Shown here: one piece after another, positions 23,892 through 34,308 of the stretch
How positions within the stretch are numbered: the first letter of the stretch is position 1
Layout: every line of letters begins with the position of its first letter
DNA from: Adineta vaga
Taxonomy: Eukaryota; Rotifera
Assembly: GCA_021613535.1 (NCBI GenBank)
Contig: CP075496.1
Location: forward strand, 62,001 to 126,000
Length of the DNA stretch: 64,000 bases
Direction: 5' to 3'
The notes under the pieces: model-generated
What the model saw: the letters and a program-made list of their open reading frames with translations, nothing else
The model's database searches: none
Told to the model about the DNA's origin: nothing
Program-made: the position numbers and the translations under genes

Positions 23892-25717
23892 GTCCAAATA
23901 TTATAAATGAAGCACCACATATAAATTTAACCGACGATGAGTATCATATACTTAAATTAGGCCCTCGATTTATTTTCGATGATCCAAAAACAGCATCTCG
24001 ACGACGCACAATTGAATTGGCTACTTTAAGAAGAAAACTTGAAAATCGTTTCTTTGAAAAGAAAGTTAGTCCTGGTCGTCCAGTTGAAGAATTCATTAAT
24101 GAATTAGATGCTTTACTTCAAAATTATCATGATATTCCTATCCATCATCGTCGTGATGTAAATTTATCTACTACTTTAAATCAAAGTGGACACTTTATTA
24201 GATCTTCATTAAATAGAAGAACCAATGTTAATCGAACAATTAAAAGATTGAAACATAAATTTCGATTAACAAATACTGTTCTTCGGAAGACTGATAAATC
24301 TAAGGTGTTTCATTTAGGAAAATTAGAACATTATCAACAAAGATCAAATGAATATATGGATCGTACACAAGCTTATCAATGTATTGGTACAGATGATCCA
24401 TTACCTGATTTAGTTATTCGTACTAATAAATATTTATTAGATTTACGTCTGACAAAATGGATTACTCAGAAACAATATGAGCAATTATGTATTCAAGTAG
24501 ATGAAGCTGAATTAGCTCATCTCTATTATTTACTTAAAGCTCATAAACCTGGTACTCTACTTCGACCAATCATATCTGGACTAAAACATCCAACTATAAA
24601 GATTTCCAAGTTTCTTGATAATCTCTTAAGACCATTATTCGATCAAATGGCCAAGAAGACAACTGTTACTTCTGGCTTTGAATTACTCCAAAAACTTCAA
24701 CAATGGTCTTCCATAAGTTTAAAACAAGAAACTGTTCTATGTACAATTGACGTAGCAGATCTTTATACAATGATTCCACAAGTCGAAGGTGTTTTATCTC
24801 TCAAGAAAATGTTAGACTATCTAAATCTTAAACAAATCGATAAATTAAAAACAGAAGTTATTCTTCGATTAGCTCGATTTGTAATGAATAATAATTATTT
24901 CAAATATAATGGCCAATATTATCATCAAATTCGTGGTGGAGCTATGGGTTCTCCATTAACTCTAACCATTGCCAACTGTTATATGTTCTTCTTTGAACCA
25001 GATATAGTGAAACAAATTAACAACAGTTTTGGTTTATATGTTCGTTTTATTGATGATATCTTTATTATTATCAATTGGCCAATTCGTCATTTTCTTAAAC
25101 AAGTTGATCGTTGGAATAAATTTGATTCCAATATTAAATTATCAGCCAACATTAATGTGCAAGCTGATTTCTTGGATTTACATATGGAAAATCGAGATGG
25201 TACATTATTAACTTCAGTTTATCACAAACCATCTTATGAACCATATTATTTGCCATTTAACAGCATTCATCCGTTACATATGAAAAAGAACATACCTTTT
25301 GCTATGTTACTTCGTGCAATAAGATATTGTTCCACATTTAAAACATATGAACAGGAAAGAGATCATTTGAAACTGGCATTACTTATAAATCAATATCCAA
25401 GTCAATTTATCGATCAACAATTCAGTCGTCTTCTTCAACACTATGGTATTAATCAACTATTAAATATAATCACTTATGAAAATATTCGACAAAAGAGTAT
25501 TAATAGTTCAATTAAAACCAAAGCGCCAATTGATTATGATCAAACAATATTTATCCATTTTACTTATTGTTCAAAAATGAAGAATTTTCCTCGAAAATTC
25601 CATAATCTTTGGCTCAAATACTTTTCTGAATCGCCAATTAATGATCTTACTCCAATACTAGGCACACGTAATATCAATAACTTACAACAGCGTCTAGTAC
25701 ACACTCGTGATTCATGA
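23789..25717 (+). CDS. Athena reverse transcriptase, about 610-640 aa
   Basis: The frame is open for 642 codons; the first ~30 codons overlap ORF1 and are probably not RT. The RT core shows HKPGTLLRPIISG, motif A TIDVADLYTMIP, motif B IRGGAMGSPLTLTIANC and motif C FIDDIFII, then a thumb with SVYHKPSYEPYYLPFNS and RAIRYCSTF. These are Penelope-like RT signatures, closest in style to Athena. The ORF ends without the Cys-Cys plus GIY-YIG module seen in the element at 43.3-46.4 kb. It would copy the element RNA at DNA ends in the nucleus. No internal stops. Confidence 0.85.
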   Translation: MLFFRRGTNRGQNRQRNCPESTSSSSYYCNNGLLSPNIINEAPHINLTDDEYHILKLGPRFIFDDPKTASRRRTIELATLRRKLENRFFEKKVSPGRPVEEFINELDALLQNYHDIPIHHRRDVNLSTTLNQSGHFIRSSLNRRTNVNRTIKRLKHKFRLTNTVLRKTDKSKVFHLGKLEHYQQRSNEYMDRTQAYQCIGTDDPLPDLVIRTNKYLLDLRLTKWITQKQYEQLCIQVDEAELAHLYYLLKAHKPGTLLRPIISGLKHPTIKISKFLDNLLRPLFDQMAKKTTVTSGFELLQKLQQWSSISLKQETVLCTIDVADLYTMIPQVEGVLSLKKMLDYLNLKQIDKLKTEVILRLARFVMNNNYFKYNGQYYHQIRGGAMGSPLTLTIANCYMFFFEPDIVKQINNSFGLYVRFIDDIFIIINWPIRHFLKQVDRWNKFDSNIKLSANINVQADFLDLHMENRDGTLLTSVYHKPSYEPYYLPFNSIHPLHMKKNIPFAMLLRAIRYCSTFKTYEQERDHLKLALLINQYPSQFIDQQFSRLLQHYGINQLLNIITYENIRQKSINSSIKTKAPIDYDQTIFIHFTYCSKMKNFPRKFHNLWLKYFSESPINDLTPILGTRNINNLQQRLVHTRDS

Positions 25718-25864
25718 ACAACTTTATTTTCAGTCGACGACTATCGCTCAATATTGCCTCCTGCTTAATCAAGCTTTCATTTATTCTTTTTCATTCGTTT
25801 ATTTCGTTAATTTCTGTTTTCTTTTTTTCCGTTTATTTAAAAAAAAGTTTATTATAAATGCAGA

Positions 25865-25914
25865 GCCCTGAAGAGTGTTTCTTATTTTTAAATAAATACA
25901 CGAAACGCGTCGGC
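25865..25914 (+). ncRNA. Hammerhead ribozyme 3' of the Athena RT
   Basis: Plus-strand core: stem I GCC/GGC, CTGAAGA (position 7 is A, which the fold tolerates), stem II starting GTGT and closing ACAC around an AU-rich loop, GAAA, palindromic stem III ACGCGT and cleavage triplet GTC. It lies 148 bp after the RT stop on the coding strand, where it could process the element transcript. The short stem I and leaky stem II make activity uncertain. Confidence 0.75.
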
Positions 25915-25990
25915 AAAGCAAATATCTGCATTTTTTTAATTATTTTAATAATAAGCATATTAATTTAGTCCTTATTCTGGACATTAGATT

Positions 25991-26484
25991 GATTGCTGAA
26001 CAAGCAAAAGTTGAAATTAGGAAATTAGTTTATATCTTCGTTATATAGATTAATTTGTTTTACATCGATTTACGATTATATCATCTAAAGAAGACAATCT
26101 TCTATATTATATGAGACGCAACTATGTTATGATGCGATATAGTGAACATTACCCCTTACATCAGAAATAAAATACTGTAACATTAAAGAAATATCATTTT
26201 ATCTCTCTGTGTCTCTGTTTTCACACCCCATTGCAATGATTAACAATAAATTTTGTAACATATGTGTCATGATATTCCTACACGATTTACCGTCGAGTTT
26301 AGCATGTTTTCTTCTCTCTCTCTGTTCATTCGAAGTTAAATTAAAATATACATGACAAACGCCTTTTTTCCATCTGTTAATTAGTTTCAATTCTTTAGCC
26401 TTTTAATCAGTTACTGAACTTTATCAGTGAGTGAGAGAGAGAAAGTGAAAATCCATTCGGCAAATATTTTGAACTGTTTGAAAA
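25991..26484. other. Intergenic / promoter region
   Basis: No gene. A GAGTGAGAGAGAGAAAG tract at about 26429-26446 precedes the receptor gene. Confidence 0.4.
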
Positions 26485-29400
26485 ATGAATATATTAGTGT
26501 TGATTATCATTATTTTTAATCGAAATATATTGGTAAATTCATATTCAAATGACTGGGGACCATTTAATAACCTTCATCAAACAGGTTTAAATTCAATTAA
26601 TACTGATCAGGATTGTTTTTATACTATGAAGACTGATAAAGGTGATAGAAATGATAAAACAACTCTGAATAAACAAATTTACGAATTTTGTATTCGAAGA
26701 AATTTCAAAGCAGAAGAAGAAGAAGAAATATTTTATTTTAATAAAAATTCCATCTCATCAGTTTGGACATTTAATCAATTGAAACAAAAAGAAATTACTA
26801 TTGAAAATTTAATTGAATGGTCAAGTCCAATAGATCTCGTTGAATCTTATGGAAAATATCTTATTGAAGATGAATCTTTATCTGAAGAAAAATTTTATAA
26901 TTGTACATCACCATGGTTTGGATCATTTTGTCAGTATAAACGTATATTTAATCAATCATTCTCGACATTTACTAAAATATTCATAGGGCAAACGACGCAT
27001 GCAGATTCTGCTGGAAATTTTACTTGTTATATGCATATAAAATGTAATCATCGTTTTGCTTCTCTTTGTCTCGATTGGAAAGAAATATGTGATGGAATAA
27101 TTGATTGTCTTGATAACGGAGAAGATGAAAAATATTGTTTGGAACTTGAATCAAATCAATGTGAAGAAGATGAATATCAATGTCGAAATGGAATGTGTAT
27201 TGACAAAGAGTTTTTTATGGATGATATTTTTCAAACAGCTCATTCAGATTGTATTGATGGATCAGATGAAATTGAAACATTCTGGGATATGGATGAAGGT
27301 ATTCCTGCTTTAGAACGTGACAATCTTATATGTAAATATAATTCCAAGTTTAATTGTGGAGATGGAGAATGTATTGATATGCATTTTCCATCAACTATAT
27401 CCGATTGCAATAATAAACGAGATTATATGTTCAATTATTTATTAGATTGGCATAATCCTAATGATCGACAATATCCATATTGTTTTAAATTACTTGTATG
27501 CGCATCAGCAGATTTTTATGCGGTATTATATGCAAAATATTGTCAAAATTTATGTAATGACAAACAAGAATGTCGAAATCGAACTTTGCAAAAATGTGGA
27601 TCGATATTTCTTGCTCCATCATTTCCAGTATGGGATAATCATGTTAGATTGGGATATTTTTCTAACCAAACAGTTGCCAGTAGAGTTTCTTTTGAACCGC
27701 AAATTGTTTGTTATAATGCAAGTCTTTGTCCATTTCTTATTTCAACACTAATTGTCGATAATTATACATGTATACCTATTAAAAAATTAAATTTAACACA
27801 TTCTACATATGTTTACAGAATATTCGAAAGATGTCGTCGTTCTCATTGGATTAATAATGAAGATTCTTGTTCCGAATCAACTATAAAATGTCCGAACGTA
27901 AATAAATGTATTCCTAAACGAAAGATTCTTGATGGCGTTATTGATTGTCCTGATGAATTCGATGAATCAACGTTAGTTAATTCATGTGATTTAAATGATA
28001 AATATCGATTTAAATGTACATCTGAAAAGAAATGTATTCGATCTATATTAGTAGGTGATGGAAAAAAACATTGTCTTAATGGAGAAGATGAACAAGCTCA
28101 TGATGAAACAACCGATAATATTTATCATATTCCATTTAGTTATATTTGTGATAGTTGGATTCATTTTAATTCATCAATAACAAATGATACTGATGAAAGT
28201 GATTGTAATCAATGGCAATGTATTAATCAATATACACATTGTAATGGAATATGGAATTGTCCCAAAGGTATTGATGAATTAAATTGTTCATCGATATTTT
28301 CATGTCCTTTCAATCATCATCCTTGTCTTTCACCAAATACTTCAAAAATGGAATGTTTAAATATAAATTATATTGATGACGGAATTATGGATTGTCTTGG
28401 TGGAACAGATGAAAGATCTTTTTGTAAATTTCAAAATTCAAAACATTTACTTTTTAAAAGTTATCATTGTTGGAATGATACAAAATGTGTTAACGTTTTT
28501 GATCGATGTACCCGTTGTAAACAATTCGATCATATCGATCAATTATGCTGGGAAGATTCAGATGAAACTGATAATATTATAAAGTATTTAGAATCAATGG
28601 ATCCTATTTACTATTATAAAACGTCATCTTTTTCTCATTTATCTTCAGAAATTTATCCATCAAAAGAATTCTTTTCAATTTCATCTAATGTTACAAATCA
28701 TGCAGAAATCGAAAATATTGAATACAATTTAAATTCTGATCAATATATTCCTCATATACAAATATGTTCTCGAGGTATTCTTATTCTTATTGGAGAAAAT
28801 CAAACTCAACATTGTCTTTGTCCTTCAAATTACTATGGAGATTTTTGTCAATATCAAAATCAACGTGTTAGTTTAACCATTCGAATAAAACAAGAAGATT
28901 TAGATCAATCACATATAACTGGTCTTATTATTCGTCTTGTTGATAATACTGGTTTTATACATTCATTAGAGCAAATAACATATATTCCTAGTAGAGATTG
29001 TAATATGAAATATAATCTCTTTCTTCTTTATCATAATGGATCAAAAGATATGAAGAAAAATTATACAATTTATATTGATGCATATGATAAAATTAACCTT
29101 TTATATCGAAAAAGTTGGCTATATTCAATAAAATTTCTTTTCCTACCGATCAATCGTTTAAGTATTCAATTAATAATTCCATTAAAACAAGATTGTCAAA
29201 TAATATGTAGTTCAATTTATTTACCAATCTTGAAAAATGATCAGATTTATAAATCTTGTTTATGCCATTCGAATGTTATTTCTTCTTCGATTAAAGAAAA
29301 ATGTAATTGTTCAAAAGATTCCATTTGTGTTGGTTTCATACATAATCAATCGTTATGTCTTTGTTCAACTAATAAAATAGGACGTCAATGCTATTTAAAT

Positions 29401-31146
29401 TCTTCATGTCAAACAAATCGATGTGAAAATAATGCTTTTTGTATACCTGATGATTATCGAATATCAATGAATAATTACATATGTGTTTGTTCTAAAGGAT
29501 TTTCTGGTCAATATTGTCAAGAGAATAATGTGAAAATTTCTATATCATTTTCAAATATTGATATTCCATCGTCATTTCTTATTCATTTTATTAGAATTTT
29601 TACACCTCATGTATTGTCTTGGAATGAACTATTAACACATATTACTTTATTTGAAAAAGTCTTATTTGATCAAGAAGTGGTTGATATTTATATGTCAAAG
29701 CCATTTCATCTTGTTTTTGGGCAAGTAAAAAGAAAATTTTATTTAATTGTTCTTCAACATATTTATCAATCATCAATTAATATTTCAACACAAATATCTT
29801 CATCACAATATTGCCCACATATAAATGAATTATTTAATCAAACAATTCTTAATTATTCAATAATGCGTCGTGTGAAATTTTATCATTTACCTTGTCAAGA
29901 ACATTCAAATTTAATGTGTTTTCATGATAATGAAATATTTATGTGTTTATGTACAAAACAAAGACATGCAAATTGTTTTCATTATAATTTTACAAAAGAT
30001 TATCAATGTTTTGGTGAAAATCCATGTCATAATGGTGGAGAATGTTTTCAAGATGATTCCCAATGTCCAACTAAAAGATTATGTGTTTGTCAAGATTGTT
30101 TTTATGGTGATAAATGTCATTTAAGTACAAAACATTTTGGTATTTCACTTGATGCTATTTTAGGTTATCATATTCATTCACATTTATCTATTTTAAAACA
30201 AAGAATGCCTATTCAAATAAGTATTATTATAAGTACATTTATATATATTATTGGTTTTATTAGTGGAATATTTTCATTTTTAACATTTAAATCCAAATCT
30301 CTTCAAACAACTGGTTGTTCATATTATTTATATATGTCATCAATATTATCAATAATAATAATTATCATTTTTTATATTAAATTATGGTTTCTTATTTTTT
30401 CACAAATGAATATTATTAAAAATCAAATATTTCTTTCAATAAATTGTATTGGAATTGAATTTCTTCTTCGTATTTTCTTATCAAGTGTTGATTGGATTCA
30501 TTCATCTGTTACAATTGAAAGATTTCTCATCATTTATCTTGGCGTTAAATTTGATAAAACAAAAAGTAAGAAATATGCTAAATTAAATTTTATTCTTATT
30601 ATTTTCTTAACAAGTATTTCTTTTATTCATGATCCAATTCATCGTTATATAATTTATGATATTAATGAACAAAGAACATGGTGTTTAACTAAATTTTCAT
30701 CAACTATTGAAATATATAATCGATTTATAAATATATTCCATTTTCTTTTCCCATTTACATTGAATTTCATGTTAGTTATTGGAATTATCATATTAACAGC
30801 AAAACAACAGCTCTCAATGAAAAAAGAACAAAAAACTCTTCAAAAACAAATCGAAGAAGAATTTGATCGACATAAGCATTTAATTTTAACTTTAATTCTC
30901 TTAATTATATTAGCAGTACCACGTTTAATTATTTCATTTTTACCAAATTGTATGAAATCACCTAAAGAATATCCAATTTTTTTAACTGGATATTTTCTGT
31001 CATTTATTCCATCTTTATTACATTTTTATATCTTTGTATTAACATCTGATATGTATAAGAAAGAATTTAAAACAATTATTCAACGAAAATGGAAACATTT
31101 CAAAAGATATTTATGTTTAATTCCTAGTTTTCAAGGAAGAAATTAA
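26485..31146 (+). CDS. Large LDLa/EGF-repeat 7TM receptor, 1553 aa, single exon
   Basis: A signal peptide (NILVLIIIIFNRNILVNSYS) leads a long extracellular part. LDL-receptor class A modules with the C...DCxDGxDE calcium-cage pattern occur at roughly residues 180-218 (CDGIIDCLDNGEDE), 224-265 (DCIDGSDE), 460-500 (DGVIDCPDEFDE), 510-540, 578-605 (HCNGIWNCPKGIDE) and 608-645 (DGIMDCLGGTDE). EGF-like modules follow near 778-790 (CLCPSNYYGDFC), 955-1013 (CVCSKGFSGQYC) and 1175-1213 (CHNGGECF, CQDCFYGDKC). Seven hydrophobic helices fill about 1243-1525, with a short basic tail. This is a cell-surface receptor with an adhesive ectodomain, a layout frequent in bdelloids; the ligand is unknown. Many N-x-S/T sites. 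No frame damage. Confidence 0.9.
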   Translation: MNILVLIIIIFNRNILVNSYSNDWGPFNNLHQTGLNSINTDQDCFYTMKTDKGDRNDKTTLNKQIYEFCIRRNFKAEEEEEIFYFNKNSISSVWTFNQLKQKEITIENLIEWSSPIDLVESYGKYLIEDESLSEEKFYNCTSPWFGSFCQYKRIFNQSFSTFTKIFIGQTTHADSAGNFTCYMHIKCNHRFASLCLDWKEICDGIIDCLDNGEDEKYCLELESNQCEEDEYQCRNGMCIDKEFFMDDIFQTAHSDCIDGSDEIETFWDMDEGIPALERDNLICKYNSKFNCGDGECIDMHFPSTISDCNNKRDYMFNYLLDWHNPNDRQYPYCFKLLVCASADFYAVLYAKYCQNLCNDKQECRNRTLQKCGSIFLAPSFPVWDNHVRLGYFSNQTVASRVSFEPQIVCYNASLCPFLISTLIVDNYTCIPIKKLNLTHSTYVYRIFERCRRSHWINNEDSCSESTIKCPNVNKCIPKRKILDGVIDCPDEFDESTLVNSCDLNDKYRFKCTSEKKCIRSILVGDGKKHCLNGEDEQAHDETTDNIYHIPFSYICDSWIHFNSSITNDTDESDCNQWQCINQYTHCNGIWNCPKGIDELNCSSIFSCPFNHHPCLSPNTSKMECLNINYIDDGIMDCLGGTDERSFCKFQNSKHLLFKSYHCWNDTKCVNVFDRCTRCKQFDHIDQLCWEDSDETDNIIKYLESMDPIYYYKTSSFSHLSSEIYPSKEFFSISSNVTNHAEIENIEYNLNSDQYIPHIQICSRGILILIGENQTQHCLCPSNYYGDFCQYQNQRVSLTIRIKQEDLDQSHITGLIIRLVDNTGFIHSLEQITYIPSRDCNMKYNLFLLYHNGSKDMKKNYTIYIDAYDKINLLYRKSWLYSIKFLFLPINRLSIQLIIPLKQDCQIICSSIYLPILKNDQIYKSCLCHSNVISSSIKEKCNCSKDSICVGFIHNQSLCLCSTNKIGRQCYLNSSCQTNRCENNAFCIPDDYRISMNNYICVCSKGFSGQYCQENNVKISISFSNIDIPSSFLIHFIRIFTPHVLSWNELLTHITLFEKVLFDQEVVDIYMSKPFHLVFGQVKRKFYLIVLQHIYQSSINISTQISSSQYCPHINELFNQTILNYSIMRRVKFYHLPCQEHSNLMCFHDNEIFMCLCTKQRHANCFHYNFTKDYQCFGENPCHNGGECFQDDSQCPTKRLCVCQDCFYGDKCHLSTKHFGISLDAILGYHIHSHLSILKQRMPIQISIIISTFIYIIGFISGIFSFLTFKSKSLQTTGCSYYLYMSSILSIIIIIIFYIKLWFLIFSQMNIIKNQIFLSINCIGIEFLLRIFLSSVDWIHSSVTIERFLIIYLGVKFDKTKSKKYAKLNFILIIFLTSISFIHDPIHRYIIYDINEQRTWCLTKFSSTIEIYNRFINIFHFLFPFTLNFMLVIGIIILTAKQQLSMKKEQKTLQKQIEEEFDRHKHLILTLILLIILAVPRLIISFLPNCMKSPKEYPIFLTGYFLSFIPSLLHFYIFVLTSDMYKKEFKTIIQRKWKHFKRYLCLIPSFQGRN

Positions 31147-31510
31147 TTATTAACATTCTTATCAGAGATTATCTTCATTATTCGCTTCTTTTTTCATCAT
31201 TGTACGATAAATAACGCTCGTCAAAGTAGACTCGCATTACCCTCGACTAATTGGATTATACTGTTGGCGGCGCCACACTCGGGCAAGCCCGGGCTGGGCC
31301 CGACCAAAAAATTTTAAAGATCTGAAAAAGAAATGTTTATTTTATAGCAATAGTTTCAACAGTTAGTTTTGTTCTAGACTACAGGTACTTTTCCTTTTTT
31401 CTCATTGGCTGCTCGACAAAACTGAAGTGAAGAATCGAGAAGCCGATCACAATCACGAAGTTTCAAATGTAACTAGACAAACGAAGATCGATTGAAAAGA
31501 ATTTTTTTGT

Positions 31511-31786
31511 GTGACTAAGAGAGCGCGCAATGATCGACAAGAATCAGATCCAAGCCCGATAAATTCAACACAATCACCATCTTCATATTTGTCATTCCAG
31601 GCTTCCTATCTTCAATCATCAGCGCCATTTGGATCTCAAACAATTCCATCATCATCGTTTCACTCATCGAAAATTCCAGCTTGTTCAACATTGCCATCAC
31701 CGATCTTTCAATCTATTCCACCATCACCATTTCGATCACCAGAAATTCCAATTCTTGTACCACAGCCATCCTCGACAGTTTGGTGA
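31511..31786 (+). pseudogene. Ser/Pro-rich leader of the deleted hAT transposase
   Basis: A short frame opening with basic residues (TKRARNDRQESDPSP) then a Ser/Pro/Phe-rich stretch. It resembles the low-complexity leader of the 2.1-5.3 kb transposase in style only. It is followed by a stop, then the C-terminal relic. Confidence 0.35.
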
Positions 31787-31824
31787 AGAGTGCCATCACG
31801 ATGCCAGTTTCACAGGTGACCTGA

Positions 31825-31975
31825 GAGCGTTCTTTTTCTAAACTACGAATTATTAAAAATCATCTTCGCAGTACTATGAAAGATCAACGCTTGAGCGATT
31901 TGACTATTATGGCCATAGAACGTGAAATTTCTGCAGATTATGAACGAGTCAATCAGTGTGAAGCTAGCACAAAGT
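31825..31975 (+). pseudogene. C-terminal relic of a ZMYM1-like hAT transposase
   Basis: The frame reads ERSFSKLRIIKNHLRSTM and KDQRLSDLTIMAIEREI, the dimerisation tail of ZMYM1-like hAT transposases (compare CERSFSSLRRLKTYLRSTM in the element at 2.5 kb). It is in the same orientation as the leader at 31511, with the middle missing. Confidence 0.6.
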
Positions 31976-32332
31976 AGCTAGCACAAAAAACGAAGATTTA
32001 GCTTAAAACTCTTTACAGGAAAAAGACCGGACCATGACAACTAGCTCATTCGATTCAGAATTTAATTCTACGCCCAATGGTGATATTTTTATTCACGGGC
32101 TAAGCTTCGAAAGAATTTTTACATACATCTCCATTTCCCTCTTATGTAACAGAAAAAACTTAGATAAGATTTTTCTGAAGCTTGGCTCGTGAATAAAAAT
32201 ATCACCATTGGACGTAGAATTAAATTCTGAATCGAATGAGCTAGTTGTCATGGTCCGGTCTTATTCCTGTAAAGAGTTTTAAGCTAAATCTTCGTTTTTT
32301 GTGCTAGCTACTTTGTGCTGGCTTCAAACTGA
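31953..32332. repeat. Long inverted repeat, arms of about 157 bp
   Basis: Arm 31953-32109 pairs with 32175-32332 with only a few mismatches, around a 65-bp loop. The transcript would form a hairpin of about 150 bp. It overlaps the 3' end of the transposase relic. Confidence 0.85.
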
Positions 32333-32590
32333 TAAAGAGTCATTGATAAATTCTCTATTAGTCACAAAAACAGCAGAATTTTGTTACGATTATGGTTTTT
32401 TGCTTCAAATAAAAATGGTAGTATTCTTAATACATCGATTCACGAGCTTTGTTCATGCATAGCATAGTATCGTTCATGAGCAATGGAAAAATGTCGGTGC
32501 CTTAACAATTTTCATCTCATGTTTGTCATGTCTAGGTTTGCCAAACGGCTAAGCCCGACCTAAAAAAAATTCCTGGCGCCGCCTCTACCT

Positions 32591-32856
32591 ACAATGAATC
32601 AAAGAACACAAGAAACTTTTATCTACATCGTACTGTAAATCATTCTCTTCATTTCGTCGACCCAACAACTCACGTGCATACCCAATTAATAGAAAATATC
32701 TGGATGCGTTTGACAAGAAAACAAAAAACACAATGTAGAATTGTTAGAAGTTTATTGCCAACATATTTAGAGGAATTTGTTTGGCGTCAGGATTTCGGCG
32801 ATAAGCTATTTCAAAATATAATAATGCAAATTGCTGAAAACTATCCTGTTGCTTGA
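32591..32856 (+). pseudogene. ISXO2/Merlin-like transposase C-terminal fragment
   Basis: An open frame of about 88 codons to a TGA at 32854 reads NHSLHFVDPTTHVHTQLIEN, then IWMRLTRKQ and LEEFVWRQDFGDKLFQNII. The pattern HFVDP...HTQxIENxW...LPxYLxEFxWRxxF is the end of the ISXO2-like DDE transposase domain used by Merlin elements. The upstream part is missing, cut where the preceding non-autonomous element ends. Confidence 0.7.
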
Positions 32857-33704
32857 TTATGTTCATTTTTTCCTTAAATAAATATCACTTGTTCTCACAT
32901 GGCATCTATGTATTTATTCTCTCGCTTCTCTTTTCCTTGCTGGAAATGATCAGCAAATGGAAATTTTTTTCCGTTCTGTCGTTCTATTTCAATAGACGGT
33001 GTGACTAAACTGCACTTGTTCCCGAAACTTGTTGATCAGAAAAGCAACATGCTCTTTGGTGTATATTACGTACGTTCCATTAAAGAGAAATGATTTCTCT
33101 TTTGGAATGTGTCCCAGACATGTTCAATGGACCGTTGAATAGAACATGGAATTGTTAATAGAGTTGACATTCAGTGAGCTATGATTCATGTTTAAATTTT
33201 GGAAAAAGATTTTTCAATACTATTAGGATTTGTTGAATATGAGATAAATAAAGTAGAAGTGCAGTTCTCGTTCACAATATAAACGCCACGTTTGTTTGGA
33301 AAGCTTTAAGAATGGCGTAATACACGTTTTCGAAGTATTCGTAGGGCGGAAAACTCAAATCAGTTTCATAATCAGAATATGTCTCATTGATGGTCTCGAT
33401 AGTATTGATGTTGTGCAAAGTATTCATCAAATTTCTATTGTTTTCTTAACCTTTCATTTTGATTACAACACTAAGATATTAGTTCGTAGTGACATCTTTG
33501 TAGTAAAATATCTATACGACAATGTTTGTGAAGAACGAAATTCTACTGTCTTTTGTATAACAATGGTTCGAATTGAATGTTGAACTATGTAAACATAAAC
33601 GCACTCAAAATTTGAAATGAATTTTTTAACTTGAGCAGCCATCGTATTCCGCAATGTTGAATATTTAGAAATTTGTTTTGTTTTATCCAGATTTTCAATG
33701 CCTT
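32857..33704. other. No recognisable gene
   Basis: Short open frames only (for example 33295-33583), without motif or splice support. Confidence 0.4.
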
Positions 33705-33745
33705 GAGGGTGTGGGTGCTGGTGTGGGTGTGGGTGTGGGTGTGTG
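33705..33745 (+). repeat. Telomere-like G-rich run (single arm)
   Basis: GAGGGTGTGGGTGCTGGTGT followed by three more GTGTGG/GGGTGT units. There is no C-arm on the right; instead, 8 bp later lies a hammerhead ribozyme on the opposite strand, so in the ribozyme RNA this run is CCCACA repeats just after the cleavage site. Confidence 0.85.
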
Positions 33746-33752
33746 AACAGCC

Positions 33753-33797
33753 GCCATGACCGGTTTCATCTTCAGCTAAGAACACTCTTCAGATGAT
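33753..33797 (-). ncRNA. Hammerhead ribozyme remnant next to telomere repeats
   Basis: Minus strand: CTGAAGA core, a weak stem II (TCTT/AAGA near its tip), GAAAC, palindromic stem III ACCGGT, cleavage triplet GTC, then ATGGCGGCT. Stem I pairs TCAT with ATGG. After cleavage the 3' product would begin ATGGCGGCTG and enter ACACACCCACACCC. It probably has low activity because stem II is poor. Confidence 0.6.
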
Positions 33798-34308
33798 ACG
33801 AGTTTCTTTATTATTCGATAATCACAAAAATAGGCTACATTTGACGATACTGCATAATTTATGAAAATTTATGAAGTTAACATAGTGGTGTACACTTGAA
33901 AGTATTACTAATGAGAAGAAGGTTTTGTTGTTTTGTTGTAATTAGGATTCAAGTGAGGAAATCTTACAAATTTCAGAAGGAGAAAGGTGAACGTTTTTGT
34001 GGGTCAAAGATTCATTAAGTGGAATTATGTGGTATTGATTTGGAATTATGAATAACATGGTATATTTATTGGAATGGGTTGTGATGCTGTGACGTTGGTT
34101 GGCATTTTCTGAGATGATTGTATTACATTCGTCCGATTATATAGAGGCGGGTATATGTGTTACGGAAACTTTCACCTTTTACATTTGTTTAGGTATGCCA
34201 ATTCTTTGATCTGATTTTGGGTGCTGTTTGAATTAGATCTATATTTCAGTATGAAAAACGATCGTTAGTATTTAAGTAGTTGAGCACTGCGAAGAGTCAG
34301 GAGACAAA

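Larger units (their letters stand above)
22842..25990 (+). mobile_element. Athena-type Penelope-like retroelement without GIY-YIG domain
   Basis: It contains a damaged ORF1, a full reverse-transcriptase ORF and a hammerhead ribozyme in the 3' region. No GIY-YIG endonuclease follows the RT, which is the defining state of bdelloid Athena elements that attach to telomeric ends. Boundaries are approximate: left after the GPCR stop, right some way past the ribozyme. I saw no CCCACA run at either edge of this copy. Confidence 0.75.
31273..32590 (+). mobile_element. Internally deleted hAT/ZMYM1-like element with a large hairpin
   Basis: The ends share GGCGGCGCCA in inverted orientation (31265-31276 region and 32571-32582 region). 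The left end adds GCCCGGGCTGGGCCCGACC and the right end AAGCCCGACC. Inside, a Ser/Pro-rich leader (31511-31786) and a transposase C-terminus (31825-31975) remain while the catalytic middle is gone. It seems to be a non-autonomous derivative. No clear target duplication was found. Confidence 0.6.

Noticed and set aside
33295-33583. 95-codon ORF
   Set aside because: Non-ATG context, no motif, and the antisense frame is also open.
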